A stretch of DNA of 64,000 nucleotides from the NCBI GenBank assembly GCA_947627115.1, contig CANQUQ010000004.1, forward strand, positions 114,462-178,461, written 5' to 3'. Position 1 is the first letter of the stretch. Each line of letters begins with the position of its first letter. The DNA comes from an uncultured Acetatifactor sp. (lineage in GTDB: Bacteria > Bacillota > Clostridia > Lachnospirales > Lachnospiraceae). Of this stretch, positions 1 to 8,956 are shown one piece after another. A program made the translations under genes and the position numbers. The notes under the pieces were generated by a model. That model worked only from the letters and a program-made list of their open reading frames with translations. It ran no database searches and was not told the DNA's origin.

Positions 1-1154
1 GCCGCCGCGGGAGTCCCCGTGCGCCTGGAGTAGATAAAGGTAAAGGCGTTGTCAAATTTCACCTTGCGCACCATGTCTATGGTCTGCTCTAAGTCTTCCG
101 GAGTCTCGCCGGGGAAGCCCACGATGATGTCCGTGGTGATGGCGATATCCGGGATCTCCCGGCGGATGCGGCGGACCAGCTCCAGATACTGCTCTGCGGT
201 ATAGCGGCGGTTCATACGCTGCAGGATCCTTGTGGAGCCCGACTGCAGGGGAAGATGCAGATGACGGCAGATCTTTTTCGATTCCTTCATCACCTGGATC
301 AGCTCGTCGGACAGATCTTTGGGATGGGAGGTCATAAAGCGGATTCGCCTCAAGCCCTCGATCCTCTCCACCTCCCGCAGAAGCTGCGCAAAAGTCACGG
401 GAACCTCCAGATTTTTGCCGTAGGAATTTACGTTCTGGCCAAGCAGCATCACCTCCGCCACCCCGTCGTCCACAAGGCGTTCTATCTCCCGCAAGATATC
501 CTTCGGCTCTCTGCTGCGCTCCCTTCCTCTCACGTAAGGCACGATACAGTAGCTGCAGAAATTGTCGCAGCCGAACATAATATTGATACCGGATTTGAAC
601 GGATATTTCCGTTCCACAGGCAGATCCTCCACGATCCGGTCCGTGTCCTTCCAGATATCGATGATCGTTCCCTGTGTCTCCAGGGAGGTACAGAGAAGCT
701 CCGCAAATTTGTATATATTGTGGGTGCCGAAGATAAGATCCACGAAGGAATAGCTCTTTTTCAGCTTCTCTATCACATCCGGCTCCTGCATCATACATCC
801 GCAGAGAGCGATCTTCATCTTCGGATTCCGGCGCTTGTATCCGTTCAGCTCTCCCAGTCGCCCGTAGACCCGCTGGTCGGCATTGTCCCTGACGGTACAG
901 GTATTGAAGATCACAAAGTCCGAATTCTCGTCCTCCGTGAGCACATATCCGGCCTGCCTCAGGATCCCGGCAAGCTTTTCCGAATCTCTGGCGTTCATCT
1001 GGCAGCCGAACGTAGTGACGCAGGCAGTGGGATATCGGTGGTTCTTCTCGAAGAAATCCGTCACATGCCGGCGGCATCTGGCAATAAAATAATACTGTCT
1101 TGCCGGCTCCTCTATGGGTGCTTCCGCTGAAATATCAAAACTGTTAAAATCCAT
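1..1154 (-). CDS. miaB: tRNA-2-methylthio-N6-dimethylallyladenosine synthase MiaB (3' end outside window)
   Basis: Radical-SAM methylthiotransferase that adds the 2-methylthio group to i6A37 of tRNAs reading UNN codons. About 384 codons are present and the C-terminal part (rest of the radical-SAM domain and TRAM domain) lies beyond base 1. Visible motifs are FGCQMN near the N-terminus (first Cys of the UPF0004 cluster), NTCTVRDNA (second Cys), and CDNFCSYC followed by IVPYVRGR, the CxxxCxxC radical-SAM cluster with the MiaB-type arginine stretch. I chose the ATG at 1154 because GGGAAGGG lies about 9 nt upstream; the protein then has an extra N-terminal stretch of about 60 residues before the first cluster, as is common in clostridial MiaB. 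The family assignment is firm. Confidence 0.95.
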   Translation of the reverse strand, partial: MDFNSFDISAEAPIEEPARQYYFIARCRRHVTDFFEKNHRYPTACVTTFGCQMNARDSEKLAGILRQAGYVLTEDENSDFVIFNTCTVRDNADQRVYGRLGELNGYKRRNPKMKIALCGCMMQEPDVIEKLKKSYSFVDLIFGTHNIYKFAELLCTSLETQGTIIDIWKDTDRIVEDLPVERKYPFKSGINIMFGCDNFCSYCIVPYVRGRERSREPKDILREIERLVDDGVAEVMLLGQNVNSYGKNLEVPVTFAQLLREVERIEGLRRIRFMTSHPKDLSDELIQVMKESKKICRHLHLPLQSGSTRILQRMNRRYTAEQYLELVRRIRREIPDIAITTDIIVGFPGETPEDLEQTIDMVRKVKFDNAFTFIYSRRTGTPAA

Positions 1155-1214
1155 ATCCGTAACCCTTCCCAAGTATTCTGCACCGTTTCATCATAACACG
1201 TCACGGCGGTTCTC

Positions 1215-2582
1215 TCAATTATATTCTTTTATTTCCCTGCAGATTTTTCCTGACAGTGCCAGTACGCAGATCAGATTGGGCACTGCCATGAGACCGTTGC
1301 AGACATCGGCAAAGCTCCACACCAATTCCAGCGAGAACACGCTCCCCAGAAAGGTCACCAGGCCGTATACGAATCGATACCAGATATTGTACCGGATGCG
1401 GCCGCCCATAAGAAATTCAAAGGCCCGCTCTCCCTGATAGGCACAGCCGACGATCGTGGCAAAGGCGAACAGCGTGATACAGATGCTGACGAACAGGTCC
1501 GTCCCCCTGCTGAAGGAACTGCGGAACACCGCAAGGATCAGCCCCGTCCCTCTCAGGCTGCCATCCGAAGCGGAGGCCGAGCCCAGGACGCCCGATGCCG
1601 CCAGGGCAAGACCGGTGACGGAGCACATGACCGCCGTGTCCAGGAACACTCCCGTCATACTGATGTAGCCCTGTCTGACAGGATCGTCCGTATTCGCCGC
1701 CGCCGCTGTGATCCCGGATGCCCCCAGCCCCGCCTCATTGGAAAAGATTCCCCTGGAAACGCCCCACCGCAGAGACTGAAAGGCGCTCACCGTCACCGTG
1801 CCGAACAGGCCGCCGCTCACTGCGGACGGCGAAACGGCGGCGGCAATGATACCGGCCAGAGCGCCCGGCAGATTCCGTATATGCGTCAGGATCACGAAAA
1901 GACATCCAAGCATGTAGAGCAGCCCCATGGCCGGGACCAGGAACTCTGCCACCCTGGCAATGCTCCGAATGCCGCCTATGACGACCAATATGGTCAGTAT
2001 GCTGATGAAGAACCCTGTCAGCACCCTGGGCGTGCCGAAGGAATACCACATGACATCCGCTATGGAGTTGGACTGTGTCATATTTCCCATGCCGAATGAG
2101 GACAGGACGGCAAGCACGGCAAAGGAAGTCCCCAGCAGCCTTCCCCTCCGGCCTCCCAACGCCCGCACACAGGTGTACATGGGGCCTCCCGCCGGTTCCC
2201 CCTTTTCGTTCCGGCTCCTGTATTTTACGGAAAGTGTGCTCTCGGCCAATTTCGTGGCCATTCCGATAAAGCTGGTAATCACCATCCAGAACAGCGCGCC
2301 GGGCCCGCCGAGGACCATGGCGGTGGCAACGCCGATGATATTGCCCGTTCCGATCGTGACCGCAAGCTCCGTGGCCAGCGCGGAAAAGGAAGAGATTTCC
2401 CCGTTCCCGCCGCCCGATTTTGAGTCCCTGCTGACAGCACATTTCAGAGCATATTTCAGGTTTTTCAGAGGAAGAAAATTCATCCTCAGCATCAGGTAGA
2501 TTCCTGTTCCCAAAAGAAGGAGCAGCAGCCAGGGTCCCCACACCAGATCGTCCAGCCGCTCTATCCATTTCCCTGGATCCAA
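1215..2582 (-). CDS. AGCS-family sodium:alanine/glycine symporter
   Basis: Inner-membrane amino acid carrier driven by sodium (alanine/glycine:cation symporter family), about 455 residues with some ten hydrophobic helices. Family motifs include GTGNIIGVATA near residue 80, GPGALFWM, EPAGGPMY and the conserved SNEAGLG motif around residue 295. A reading from a GTG at 2600 is possible, but its GTGGGGAGG is itself an excellent Shine-Dalgarno; the TTG at 2582, 9 nt downstream of GGGGAGG, is the more likely start. The gene follows the response regulator/kinase/membrane protein operon by only about 65 nt, so it may be read through from it. Substrate (alanine, glycine or glutamine) cannot be told from the sequence. 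Confidence 0.9.
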   Translation of the reverse strand: MDPGKWIERLDDLVWGPWLLLLLLGTGIYLMLRMNFLPLKNLKYALKCAVSRDSKSGGGNGEISSFSALATELAVTIGTGNIIGVATAMVLGGPGALFWMVITSFIGMATKLAESTLSVKYRSRNEKGEPAGGPMYTCVRALGGRRGRLLGTSFAVLAVLSSFGMGNMTQSNSIADVMWYSFGTPRVLTGFFISILTILVVIGGIRSIARVAEFLVPAMGLLYMLGCLFVILTHIRNLPGALAGIIAAAVSPSAVSGGLFGTVTVSAFQSLRWGVSRGIFSNEAGLGASGITAAAANTDDPVRQGYISMTGVFLDTAVMCSVTGLALAASGVLGSASASDGSLRGTGLILAVFRSSFSRGTDLFVSICITLFAFATIVGCAYQGERAFEFLMGGRIRYNIWYRFVYGLVTFLGSVFSLELVWSFADVCNGLMAVPNLICVLALSGKICREIKEYN

Positions 2583-2647
2583 AACAAGAGACCTCCCCAC
2601 CGGTTTTCTAAAATATATCGGTGAAGAGGCTCCTTTATGCAGACATC

Positions 2648-3544
2648 CTAAAAACTTTGCGAAAAAGGCGGAATCAGGCGGCAGATCTCCTCAAATCCGA
2701 AGACAAAGCCGGGATACGCCGTACCGTTAGTCAGGGGGGGCATTTTCAAACAGACATTCAATGTGTGCTCTTCATACGGCAGGTATATATTCAGGGTGTT
2801 TTCATCGGAAAAATTCCAGTCCGTCAGTATTTTCCCGCCGTTTTGATAACTCTCAACGGTCTTGTCGGAGACGATGCCGTAAATGTAGCCCAAAAAGATC
2901 CACAATGCGTCCAGATTTTCCCCTTCGGTCATGCCCATTTCTTCCATGGAGCGGTAAAGGGTGGTCTTCTCCCCGCTGCCCCAGCCTGCCATGTCATATT
3001 CGACCATGAGTCCGTACAGGGTATAATCCTGTGCGTCCAGCAGGACATCCATTCTCTCGCCGTAATCGTTGACATACTCAAAATACCATAGGATAAAATT
3101 GACTCCCTGAGCATAGTCGTCGCTGTAGATCACATACTGCTTCCAGATCCGGACATTCATATTATTTTCCAGAACGATCTGGGCAATGTTTACGGAGGTC
3201 GCCTGATACATGACCCATGCGGGGGGCTCATCGGCCAGATCGTCCAGGAACTTCTGATAGAGATCTCCGTCCGTTGTCATATCCATCTCATGGGAGGAAA
3301 CATAGTAGCTCTTGCCCTCCGCCAGTCCGTAGGCAAAAGCTGTCATCCGATCGTAAAGAAAGGGCTCGGCCTGGGCGCTCAGCATGGCAATATCCAGGTC
3401 CTCACGCTTTTCCAGGTTCGTCTCCGAGCACCGCCGCCGGTCCTGGAAGCCGAACACCATCTGAGGAAGACAGAGAGCAAAGACGATCAGACCTACAAGA
3501 CCTACGGCACATACAGCGTAAAGCTTTCCATTCCTTCTCTTCAT
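2648..3544 (-). CDS. Membrane-anchored protein of unknown function, third gene of a two-component operon
   Basis: 298 residues. After a short basic start (MKRRNGK) comes one hydrophobic segment at about residues 9-30, then a roughly 265-residue region with no further membrane span and rich in acidic and aromatic residues, so the bulk is probably extracytoplasmic. No conserved catalytic motif was recognised. Its ATG overlaps the stop of the upstream histidine kinase gene (ATGA), which strongly suggests translational coupling and a shared job, for example as an accessory or sensing partner of the kinase at the membrane. That role is inference from position only. Confidence 0.75.
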   Translation of the reverse strand: MKRRNGKLYAVCAVGLVGLIVFALCLPQMVFGFQDRRRCSETNLEKREDLDIAMLSAQAEPFLYDRMTAFAYGLAEGKSYYVSSHEMDMTTDGDLYQKFLDDLADEPPAWVMYQATSVNIAQIVLENNMNVRIWKQYVIYSDDYAQGVNFILWYFEYVNDYGERMDVLLDAQDYTLYGLMVEYDMAGWGSGEKTTLYRSMEEMGMTEGENLDALWIFLGYIYGIVSDKTVESYQNGGKILTDWNFSDENTLNIYLPYEEHTLNVCLKMPPLTNGTAYPGFVFGFEEICRLIPPFSQSF

Positions 3545-5022
3545 TGCAGTCCGGCCTCCTTCGATCCTGTCGTTTTCTCTCCCGCATCCGTCTCCTGCCC
3601 GCGCGTCGGGAAAAAGATCCGGATAACGGTCCCCTCTCCCAGATTGCTGTCGATATTCAGTATCGCATTGTGCATCCTGACGATCTTGCTGCAGAGCGCC
3701 ATGCCGATTCCCGCTCCGCCCTCCCTGCGGGAACGGGACTTGTCGACCATATAAAAAGCCTCCGTGATCCGGCCGATCTCTTCCTTCGGTATCCCGCGGC
3801 CGTTGTCCACCACCTTTACCTCGTAGCCGTATTTCTGCGCCGTTCCCTTCAAGAGGATGAATCGCTCTCCTTCCTTGTCCATGGCCTTCACGGCGTTGTC
3901 CAGCAGATTGTAAAAAAGAGACAGCAGGAGATCCCTGTCCCCGTAGATCACGGCCCTGTCCATGTTCACCCTGCCGCGGATGTTCCGCTGCTTCCAGACA
4001 GGCCGCATTGTGGTGCGGATATTTTCCTCCAGGGACTTTGTGCCGATCTCCCGGAAGCCCTCCGGGTACTTGTCCATGCTGACCAGCTCCAAAAGCTTAT
4101 GGGAAAGGCTTTCCAGACGCTTTCCCTGGCTGTAGATATAAAAGTACGCCTCTCTCTTCTCTTCGTCGGACAGATCCACCGAGTTCAGCATATCCGCGTA
4201 TCCGATAATGGAGGTGAGCGGTGTCTTCAGCTCATGGGCGAACGCGGCGGTAAAATCCTCCTTCTGCTTTGCCTCCAGCGTCTTTGCCTCCATCTGCTCC
4301 ACGAGCCTGTCGGCCATGCGGTTAAAGCTCATGGCAAGAGAGCCCAGCTCATCGCTGCCTGTGTTGTGGGAACGAAGCTCATAGCTTCCGTCCGCGATCT
4401 TTCCCGCCAGCCTGTTCAGACTGCTGATGGGCCGCGTGATATACCGCGACAGAAAATAGACGATCACACTTCCCGAAAAGAGCAGACAGATCAGCGCGGT
4501 CCGGTACTGGTTCAAAAGGGCATGCCTGTCATCGTAGATCTCTGTCAGCTCCCTGCACATTCCCAGGTACACCGGGGACGGCCCCACATTGCTGACTGTG
4601 GCCGTAAGCATATAGTAGCCGTCCTCCGTCCTGCGGATGCAGTAACCGTAAGTATCCTCGCCGTCCAGCGGGCCTGTCAGTTCGGCCACCTCTCCGTCCA
4701 GGCCCCTGCCTGTCACATAGGACTGTCCAAAGCAATAGGAACCGTCTTCCCGCAGCACAAAACAGCGGCTGCCGTTTCGCTCCACACTGTCCGATATGCT
4801 GTCCATGGTCCGGTCCACGGCGTAATCGTCGCCGTACTCCTCCACAGAGCGATATCCCATCTCGTACAGGAATTGAAACATTTGGCTGTCGCTGTTCGCG
4901 CTCTCGATCTCTCTGTTCAAAAGTCTTGAAAAATTGGAATGAAGCATCCACATTCCGAAAACGGTAAAGACCACCGTCAAAAGAATTACAGTGGAAAAAA
5001 ACAGTTTGTCCGCAAATTTCAT
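3541..5022 (-). CDS. Sensor histidine kinase (HAMP-HisKA-HATPase)
   Basis: 493 residues. A membrane span at about 8-30, an extracytoplasmic region of about 130 residues, a second span at about 165-190, a HAMP linker, the H-box AHELKTPLTSIIGYADML with the phospho-accepting His, then N-box NLLDNAVKAM, G1 box DNGRGIPKEE and G2 box GGAGIGMALC of the HATPase domain. The gene begins 1 nt after the response regulator gene and overlaps the following membrane-protein gene by 4 nt, so all three are one operon. The stimulus is unknown; the N-terminal sensor region has no recognisable named fold. Confidence 0.93.
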   Translation of the reverse strand: MKFADKLFFSTVILLTVVFTVFGMWMLHSNFSRLLNREIESANSDSQMFQFLYEMGYRSVEEYGDDYAVDRTMDSISDSVERNGSRCFVLREDGSYCFGQSYVTGRGLDGEVAELTGPLDGEDTYGYCIRRTEDGYYMLTATVSNVGPSPVYLGMCRELTEIYDDRHALLNQYRTALICLLFSGSVIVYFLSRYITRPISSLNRLAGKIADGSYELRSHNTGSDELGSLAMSFNRMADRLVEQMEAKTLEAKQKEDFTAAFAHELKTPLTSIIGYADMLNSVDLSDEEKREAYFYIYSQGKRLESLSHKLLELVSMDKYPEGFREIGTKSLEENIRTTMRPVWKQRNIRGRVNMDRAVIYGDRDLLLSLFYNLLDNAVKAMDKEGERFILLKGTAQKYGYEVKVVDNGRGIPKEEIGRITEAFYMVDKSRSRREGGAGIGMALCSKIVRMHNAILNIDSNLGEGTVIRIFFPTRGQETDAGEKTTGSKEAGLQ

Positions 5023-5023
5023 T

Positions 5024-5683
5024 CTATTTTTCGCCTTCCAGACGATACCCCACCTTATAGACGGCGGTAATTTCGTTGTCCCAGTTCAGCTTCTTTTTCA
5101 GGCGCTGAATGTGCAGATCCACCGTTCTGCTCTGCCCCATGTACTCCCCGCCCCACACGTTCTCGTAGATCGTCTCGCGGTACAGGGCGATATTCCGGTT
5201 GCGGGCCAGCAGCAGGAGCAGATCGAATTCCTTCATGGTGAGTGCGATCTGTTCCCCGTCCCTGGTGACGGAGCGTGAGGCGCTGTCGATCGTCACGTCG
5301 AACACGTTCAATATGGTCTCGACCTTGTGATAACGGCGCAGGACCGCCTCCACCCTGGCCAGCAGCTCCACGATCTCAAAGGGCTTGGTCAGGTAATCGT
5401 CGGCTCCCATTTTCAGGCCCTTCACTTTATTTTCGGTACTTCCCAGCGCGGTCAGAAAAATGACAGGCAGCTCCAACGCCCGCGCATAGTCCATCAGATC
5501 ATAGCCGTTGATGCCGGGAAGCATCACATCCAAAAGGAGCAGATCGAACTTTTCCGCGTCCATCAGATCCGCAGCCTGCTCTCCGTCCGCCGCCCAGGTA
5601 CAATGGTATCCGGCCTTGCGCAAATTCATTTTGATCAGGTTCGCGATAGGTTCCTCGTCCTCTGCGATCAGAATCTTAAACAT
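5024..5683 (-). CDS. OmpR/PhoB-family response regulator
   Basis: 219 residues. Receiver domain with the acidic pair in FKILIAEDEE, the phospho-acceptor Asp in LLLDVMLPGINGYDL, Thr in VIFLTALG and Lys in DDYLTKPF; then a C-terminal winged helix ending in SRTVDLHIQRLKKKL, typical of OmpR-type DNA binding. A longer reading begins at 5695, but the ATG at 5683 has GGGG 6 nt upstream and starts exactly at the canonical first beta strand, so I prefer it. Cognate of the kinase encoded 1 nt downstream. Target genes are unknown; the operon's own third gene and the AGCS symporter are natural candidates. Confidence 0.94.
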   Translation of the reverse strand: MFKILIAEDEEPIANLIKMNLRKAGYHCTWAADGEQAADLMDAEKFDLLLLDVMLPGINGYDLMDYARALELPVIFLTALGSTENKVKGLKMGADDYLTKPFEIVELLARVEAVLRRYHKVETILNVFDVTIDSASRSVTRDGEQIALTMKEFDLLLLLARNRNIALYRETIYENVWGGEYMGQSRTVDLHIQRLKKKLNWDNEITAVYKVGYRLEGEK

Positions 5684-5808
5684 GAATGACCCCATTTCTG
5701 CACTTCGCAGGCCGATTCCGGCTTCCGCCGCGCCTGCGGTGCATACGATACTGGCTTCTCATACAGTATAAGCCTGGGTTGTATCTTTTTTGTATCCTGA
5801 CCGGAAAA

Positions 5809-7146
5809 TCACATCGGTCCCCTGTCCCGGAGAAAGGTGTGCCACAGCTTTCTCCTGCATTCAAAAGGAGATGCGTAGCCCTCAGAGTGACCGTCGAACC
5901 TGCGGAAGCCCCGCCGATGCTTCGACACGGGTTCCCAGCCGGGAAGTCCCGGACCGTTGGGATCGCCGCTTTTTACAAAATTGGCCACATAATCGATCAT
6001 CTGTGCGCTCAGGTCGTAATCCGTCTTTTCAAAGGGACGCCAGCATTTATCCATATTTCCGAAAAAATACCACAGGTCTGCCGCATGAAATGCCTTATAG
6101 CGGCCGCCGGGCAGCTCCCGGTCAAAAAGGAAGCCGTACACGGGCTGTCTACCCTCCCTTGCATTGCGCCTGGCCCAGCCGTAGGCCAATTCAAAGATAA
6201 GATACGGCATAAAATCCTGCGATGTGACGCCGACGATCAGCGGGATGTCCAGATCCGTCCCGTCTCTGCGCACGTTCTGCGGCAGCTGCGGAATGATGAC
6301 GCCGTCAATGCCGGGCTGCAGATAGTGCATATCGTTGTGCTCTCTGGATACCTTGTACCAGGCTTCCCAAATCACATCGGCGGAAAGCCGCCTGAATTCC
6401 TCTTCGTCCTTTGCCCCGGCGCGTCTCTCCACCTCGTTCCAGAATCCTTCGGACTCCGCCTCGGTGTACGGCCGCACGACCTTGGGAATCATGCCCGCGC
6501 CGGAAAGCATCACGGCCCCCTGCACAATGCCTTTCAATGCCTGAGTATAGAGCAGATCGGTAACGCACATGGCCCCCGCGGACTGCCCCATGACCGTCAT
6601 ATGAGCCGGGTCTCCCCCGAAGGCCGCAATATTGTCGTGCACCCACCGGATTGCCGTCATCTGGTCATATAAGCCGTAATTTCGCGAGCGGTACAGCGAG
6701 AATACGTTCAGACGGTATCCCACCGAAACATAGACGATCCCGCGCCTTGCATACTCCTCCGTGTCGCCGTGGGGCAGCTCGCCCACGGTGCCCGTCTCGT
6801 GTCCGCCGCCGTGGATAAAGATCAGGACGGGGCATTTTTCTGCCTGCAGCGGTCTTACGATGTTCAGGGTCAGGGCATTCTCCTCATACAGGAAGGTGCT
6901 GCCCCTTCGGAATTCGTCATAATAAAAATTATCGCTGTCGTCCGCCTCCTTCCGGAAGGTATCATACTGAAAACAGTTCCGCTCCGGCCCTGTGGCGTCG
7001 CAGATGCCTTCCCAGTGCGTGATCTGCTCCGGGTATCCGAACCGTTCCGCGGCGGCATAGCGGATGCCACGGAACAATACGCCGTTTTCCCTCTCGATTC
7101 CCTTTACGGCTCCGCAGGGAGTCTGTACAATACACTCTTTCATCAT
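5809..7146 (-). CDS. Type-B carboxylesterase family protein (alpha/beta hydrolase)
   Basis: 445 residues of the carboxylesterase/cholinesterase-like family, cytosolic (no signal peptide). The N-terminus has the family pattern TPCGAVKGIE and FRGIRYA. The oxyanion-hole motif FIHGGGHETG and the nucleophile elbow GQSAGAM (GxSxG) are intact, and the probable catalytic His sits in FHAADLWYFFGN near residue 365. Other members hydrolyse p-nitrobenzyl or acetyl esters; the natural substrate is unknown. Two ATGs are adjacent (7146 and 7143); GGAGGG is 4 or 7 nt upstream respectively. The start overlaps the TAA of a 12-codon leader ORF created by a 38-bp tandem duplication. It lies downstream of a GH13 glycosidase, so release of acyl groups from carbohydrate is a plausible but unproven role. 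Confidence 0.88.
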   Translation of the reverse strand: MMKECIVQTPCGAVKGIERENGVLFRGIRYAAAERFGYPEQITHWEGICDATGPERNCFQYDTFRKEADDSDNFYYDEFRRGSTFLYEENALTLNIVRPLQAEKCPVLIFIHGGGHETGTVGELPHGDTEEYARRGIVYVSVGYRLNVFSLYRSRNYGLYDQMTAIRWVHDNIAAFGGDPAHMTVMGQSAGAMCVTDLLYTQALKGIVQGAVMLSGAGMIPKVVRPYTEAESEGFWNEVERRAGAKDEEEFRRLSADVIWEAWYKVSREHNDMHYLQPGIDGVIIPQLPQNVRRDGTDLDIPLIVGVTSQDFMPYLIFELAYGWARRNAREGRQPVYGFLFDRELPGGRYKAFHAADLWYFFGNMDKCWRPFEKTDYDLSAQMIDYVANFVKSGDPNGPGLPGWEPVSKHRRGFRRFDGHSEGYASPFECRRKLWHTFLRDRGPM

Positions 7147-7216
7147 TATACCCTCCGGCGTGCTTTGATACGCCTATCCATCATTATATCCTTCGGCGTG
7201 CTTTGGCACGCCTATG
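7141..7216 (-). repeat. 38-bp tandem duplication carrying hairpin, Shine-Dalgarno and double ATG
   Basis: Two adjacent copies, 7141-7178 and 7179-7216, agree at 33 of 38 positions by my alignment. Each copy, read on the minus strand, holds an inverted repeat (GGCGTGC/GCACGCC in the distal copy, perfect 7-bp stem with a 4-nt loop), a purine-rich ribosome-binding site and the sequence ATAATGATG. The copy nearest the carboxylesterase supplies that gene's start; the other supplies a second start that opens a short leader ORF. Confidence 0.85.
7146..7184 (-). CDS. Possible 12-codon leader ORF coupled to the carboxylesterase
   Basis: The ORF reads MMDRRIKARRRV and ends in TAA that overlaps the carboxylesterase ATG (TAATG). 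It has its own GAAGGA 4-5 nt upstream. It exists because the gene's 5' leader was duplicated in tandem. The peptide is strongly basic (six Arg/Lys in twelve). It could act as a translational coupling device or be an accident of the duplication; no homology is claimed. Confidence 0.4.
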   Translation of the reverse strand: MMDRRIKARRRV

Positions 7217-7250
7217 CACTGTTATCCTGTCTGTCCCGGCGACAGCCGCG

Positions 7251-8795
7251 CTACAGGAGCTCCGCAAACACGGCAGACCTTGCGCCCAGGGTGCAGCGGC
7301 TGCCGGAAAGAGCGATATCCTCTCCGAAGCGGTAGACGATATCCCCGAACCTTCCGTCCACCGTCAGCTCCGATGTCTTGTCTGTGGGATTGACCGCCAC
7401 AAAGATCCTCTCGCCTTCAGAGCTTCTGATGTACGCCAGGGGCTTCCCCTTTGCGCCGTCACAGACAAAATCTATCCCGCCCAGGCTCTGCAGGGCCTTG
7501 TGGGCCTGTCTCACGGCGATCAGCCTCTTCACCTCGCTCCTGAGCGAAGACGCGTCGCCAAGCTGCGCCTGCACCGTGGGGCGGTCCGTGTCCGGATCGA
7601 TAGGAATATACAGTTCGTCCGCCGGCGCATCGGAAAAGCCTGCATTGGCGCTGTCGTCCCATTGCATGGGCGAGCGTGAACCGGTCCTGTTATATCCGCC
7701 CTCCACCGAGGCGAGCCCTTCCACATAATTCATGCCGATCTCGTCGCCGTAGTAGATATACGGCGCGCCGGGCATGGAGAGCAGAAAAGCGAACGAAAGC
7801 TTTCTGTTGTCTCCGTGTATGTGCCGTGCCAGACGGTCCATATCATGATTGCCCGACGGAATACAGATGAGCCCTCTGCCCTCCGAGCGCCGGCAGCTGT
7901 CCGCATACTTTGCCACAAAGGCCGAGGCGTCGCCGTTTCCTTCAAAAAACGGGGCTTCGCACCGGAACAGATCATTGTAGTGGGAGGAGCCGAAATGCAG
8001 CAGAAAATCCATATGAAAACCGCCGGCAAGACTCAGCTGCGGTTCGCCCCACTCCGAGATCATGGCGGCATGGGGGAACTCTCTGTCAAGGAAAGCGCGC
8101 ACATCCTGCCACAGCGCGATGTTTCCTTTGCCGTCCTCGTCGTTCTTTACCAGCGAGCCGGCCATATCCACCCGAAAGCCGTCACAGCCCCTTGACAGCC
8201 AGAAGCGCATGACATCCTTGAGCGCTTCGCGCGTGGCCAGGGCGCCCTCCGAATCCATGGGCTGCTGCCACGGGCGTTCGGGCCTGTAGAAGCCGTAATT
8301 CAGTGCGGGCTGGTGGGTGAAGAAGTTTACCGCACAGCTGCCGTCCCGTTCGGAAATGCCCCGCAGCGAGCCGAAGCCGCAGGGCTCTTCCCAGATGCTG
8401 TCAGTCCACACATAGCGGTCCGTGAACTCATTGCGCTCCGCCTTCATGCTCTCCCTGAACCATGCATGCTCCCAGGAGGTATGTCCCGGCACAAGGTCCA
8501 GCAGGACATGCAGTCCCAGCCTGTGCGCCTCACTGAACAGCCGCACAAGATCCTCGTTGGTGCCGTAGCGCGGCGCCACCCTGCAGTAATCCGACACATC
8601 ATATCCCGCGTCGCCGAACGGGGAGGCAAAGCAGGGATTGATCCAGACTGCCGTGCATCCAAGCTCCCTGATGTACGGAAGCCTGGCCGTGATGCCGTTC
8701 AGGTCGCCAACGCCGTCGCCGTTCGTATCCAGAAAGGACTGAGGATAAATTTCATAGAAAACTGCATTCTCCAGCCAGCCGGGTCTTTTTGCCAT
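7251..8795 (-). CDS. GH13 alpha-glucosidase/alpha-amylase-family protein
   Basis: 514 residues, cytosolic. The (beta/alpha)8 barrel motifs are in order: DLVPGHTS (region I), GFRVDMAG with the nucleophile Asp (region II), MISEWGE with the acid/base Glu (region III) and PSGNHDMDR with the transition-state-stabilising Asp (region IV). A C-terminal all-beta domain follows (about residues 430-514). The N-terminal pattern YEIYPQSFLDTNGDGVGDLNG and the signature around region II fit oligo-1,6-glucosidase or alpha-glucosidase relatives rather than secreted endo-amylases. Start ATG has GGAGGAGGAGAGG just upstream and its own promoter at 8822-8850. It is followed by the carboxylesterase, probably in the same transcript. 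Confidence 0.92.
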   Translation of the reverse strand: MAKRPGWLENAVFYEIYPQSFLDTNGDGVGDLNGITARLPYIRELGCTAVWINPCFASPFGDAGYDVSDYCRVAPRYGTNEDLVRLFSEAHRLGLHVLLDLVPGHTSWEHAWFRESMKAERNEFTDRYVWTDSIWEEPCGFGSLRGISERDGSCAVNFFTHQPALNYGFYRPERPWQQPMDSEGALATREALKDVMRFWLSRGCDGFRVDMAGSLVKNDEDGKGNIALWQDVRAFLDREFPHAAMISEWGEPQLSLAGGFHMDFLLHFGSSHYNDLFRCEAPFFEGNGDASAFVAKYADSCRRSEGRGLICIPSGNHDMDRLARHIHGDNRKLSFAFLLSMPGAPYIYYGDEIGMNYVEGLASVEGGYNRTGSRSPMQWDDSANAGFSDAPADELYIPIDPDTDRPTVQAQLGDASSLRSEVKRLIAVRQAHKALQSLGGIDFVCDGAKGKPLAYIRSSEGERIFVAVNPTDKTSELTVDGRFGDIVYRFGEDIALSGSRCTLGARSAVFAELL

Positions 8796-8821
8796 AAGCC
8801 TCTCCTCCTCCGCATATTTAC

Positions 8822-8850
8822 ATTATAAATGATTCGCCGATCTATAGCAA
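8822..8850 (-). promoter_or_regulatory. Sigma-A-type promoter of the GH13 gene
   Basis: On the minus strand the -35 TTGCTA (8845-8850) and the -10 TATAAT (8822-8827) are separated by 17 bp. The -10 is a perfect consensus match; the -35 matches at four of six positions. The start codon is about 25 nt below. Confidence 0.65.
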
Positions 8851-8878
8851 CAGATTGTTCCGCATGGGCCGTGATGCA

Positions 8879-8919
8879 GAAAAAATAAGGGATATGCCGC
8901 CGCCAGGACAGCACATCCC
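8879..8919 (-). terminator. Rho-independent terminator after cotJC
   Basis: On the minus strand a 9-bp stem with one mismatch (GGGATGTGC paired with GCATATCCC; 8911-8919 with 8889-8897) is followed by TTATTTTTT. It closes the cotJABC operon and separates it from the GH13 promoter. Confidence 0.7.
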
Positions 8920-8956
8920 CTCCTTCCTTTTCTGCCGTCACACGGGCGGCTCTCTA

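Noticed and set aside
52..1077. 341-codon minus-strand frame overlapping miaB
   Set aside because: Same strand but shifted frame; miaB in the other frame shows the intact radical-SAM motifs.
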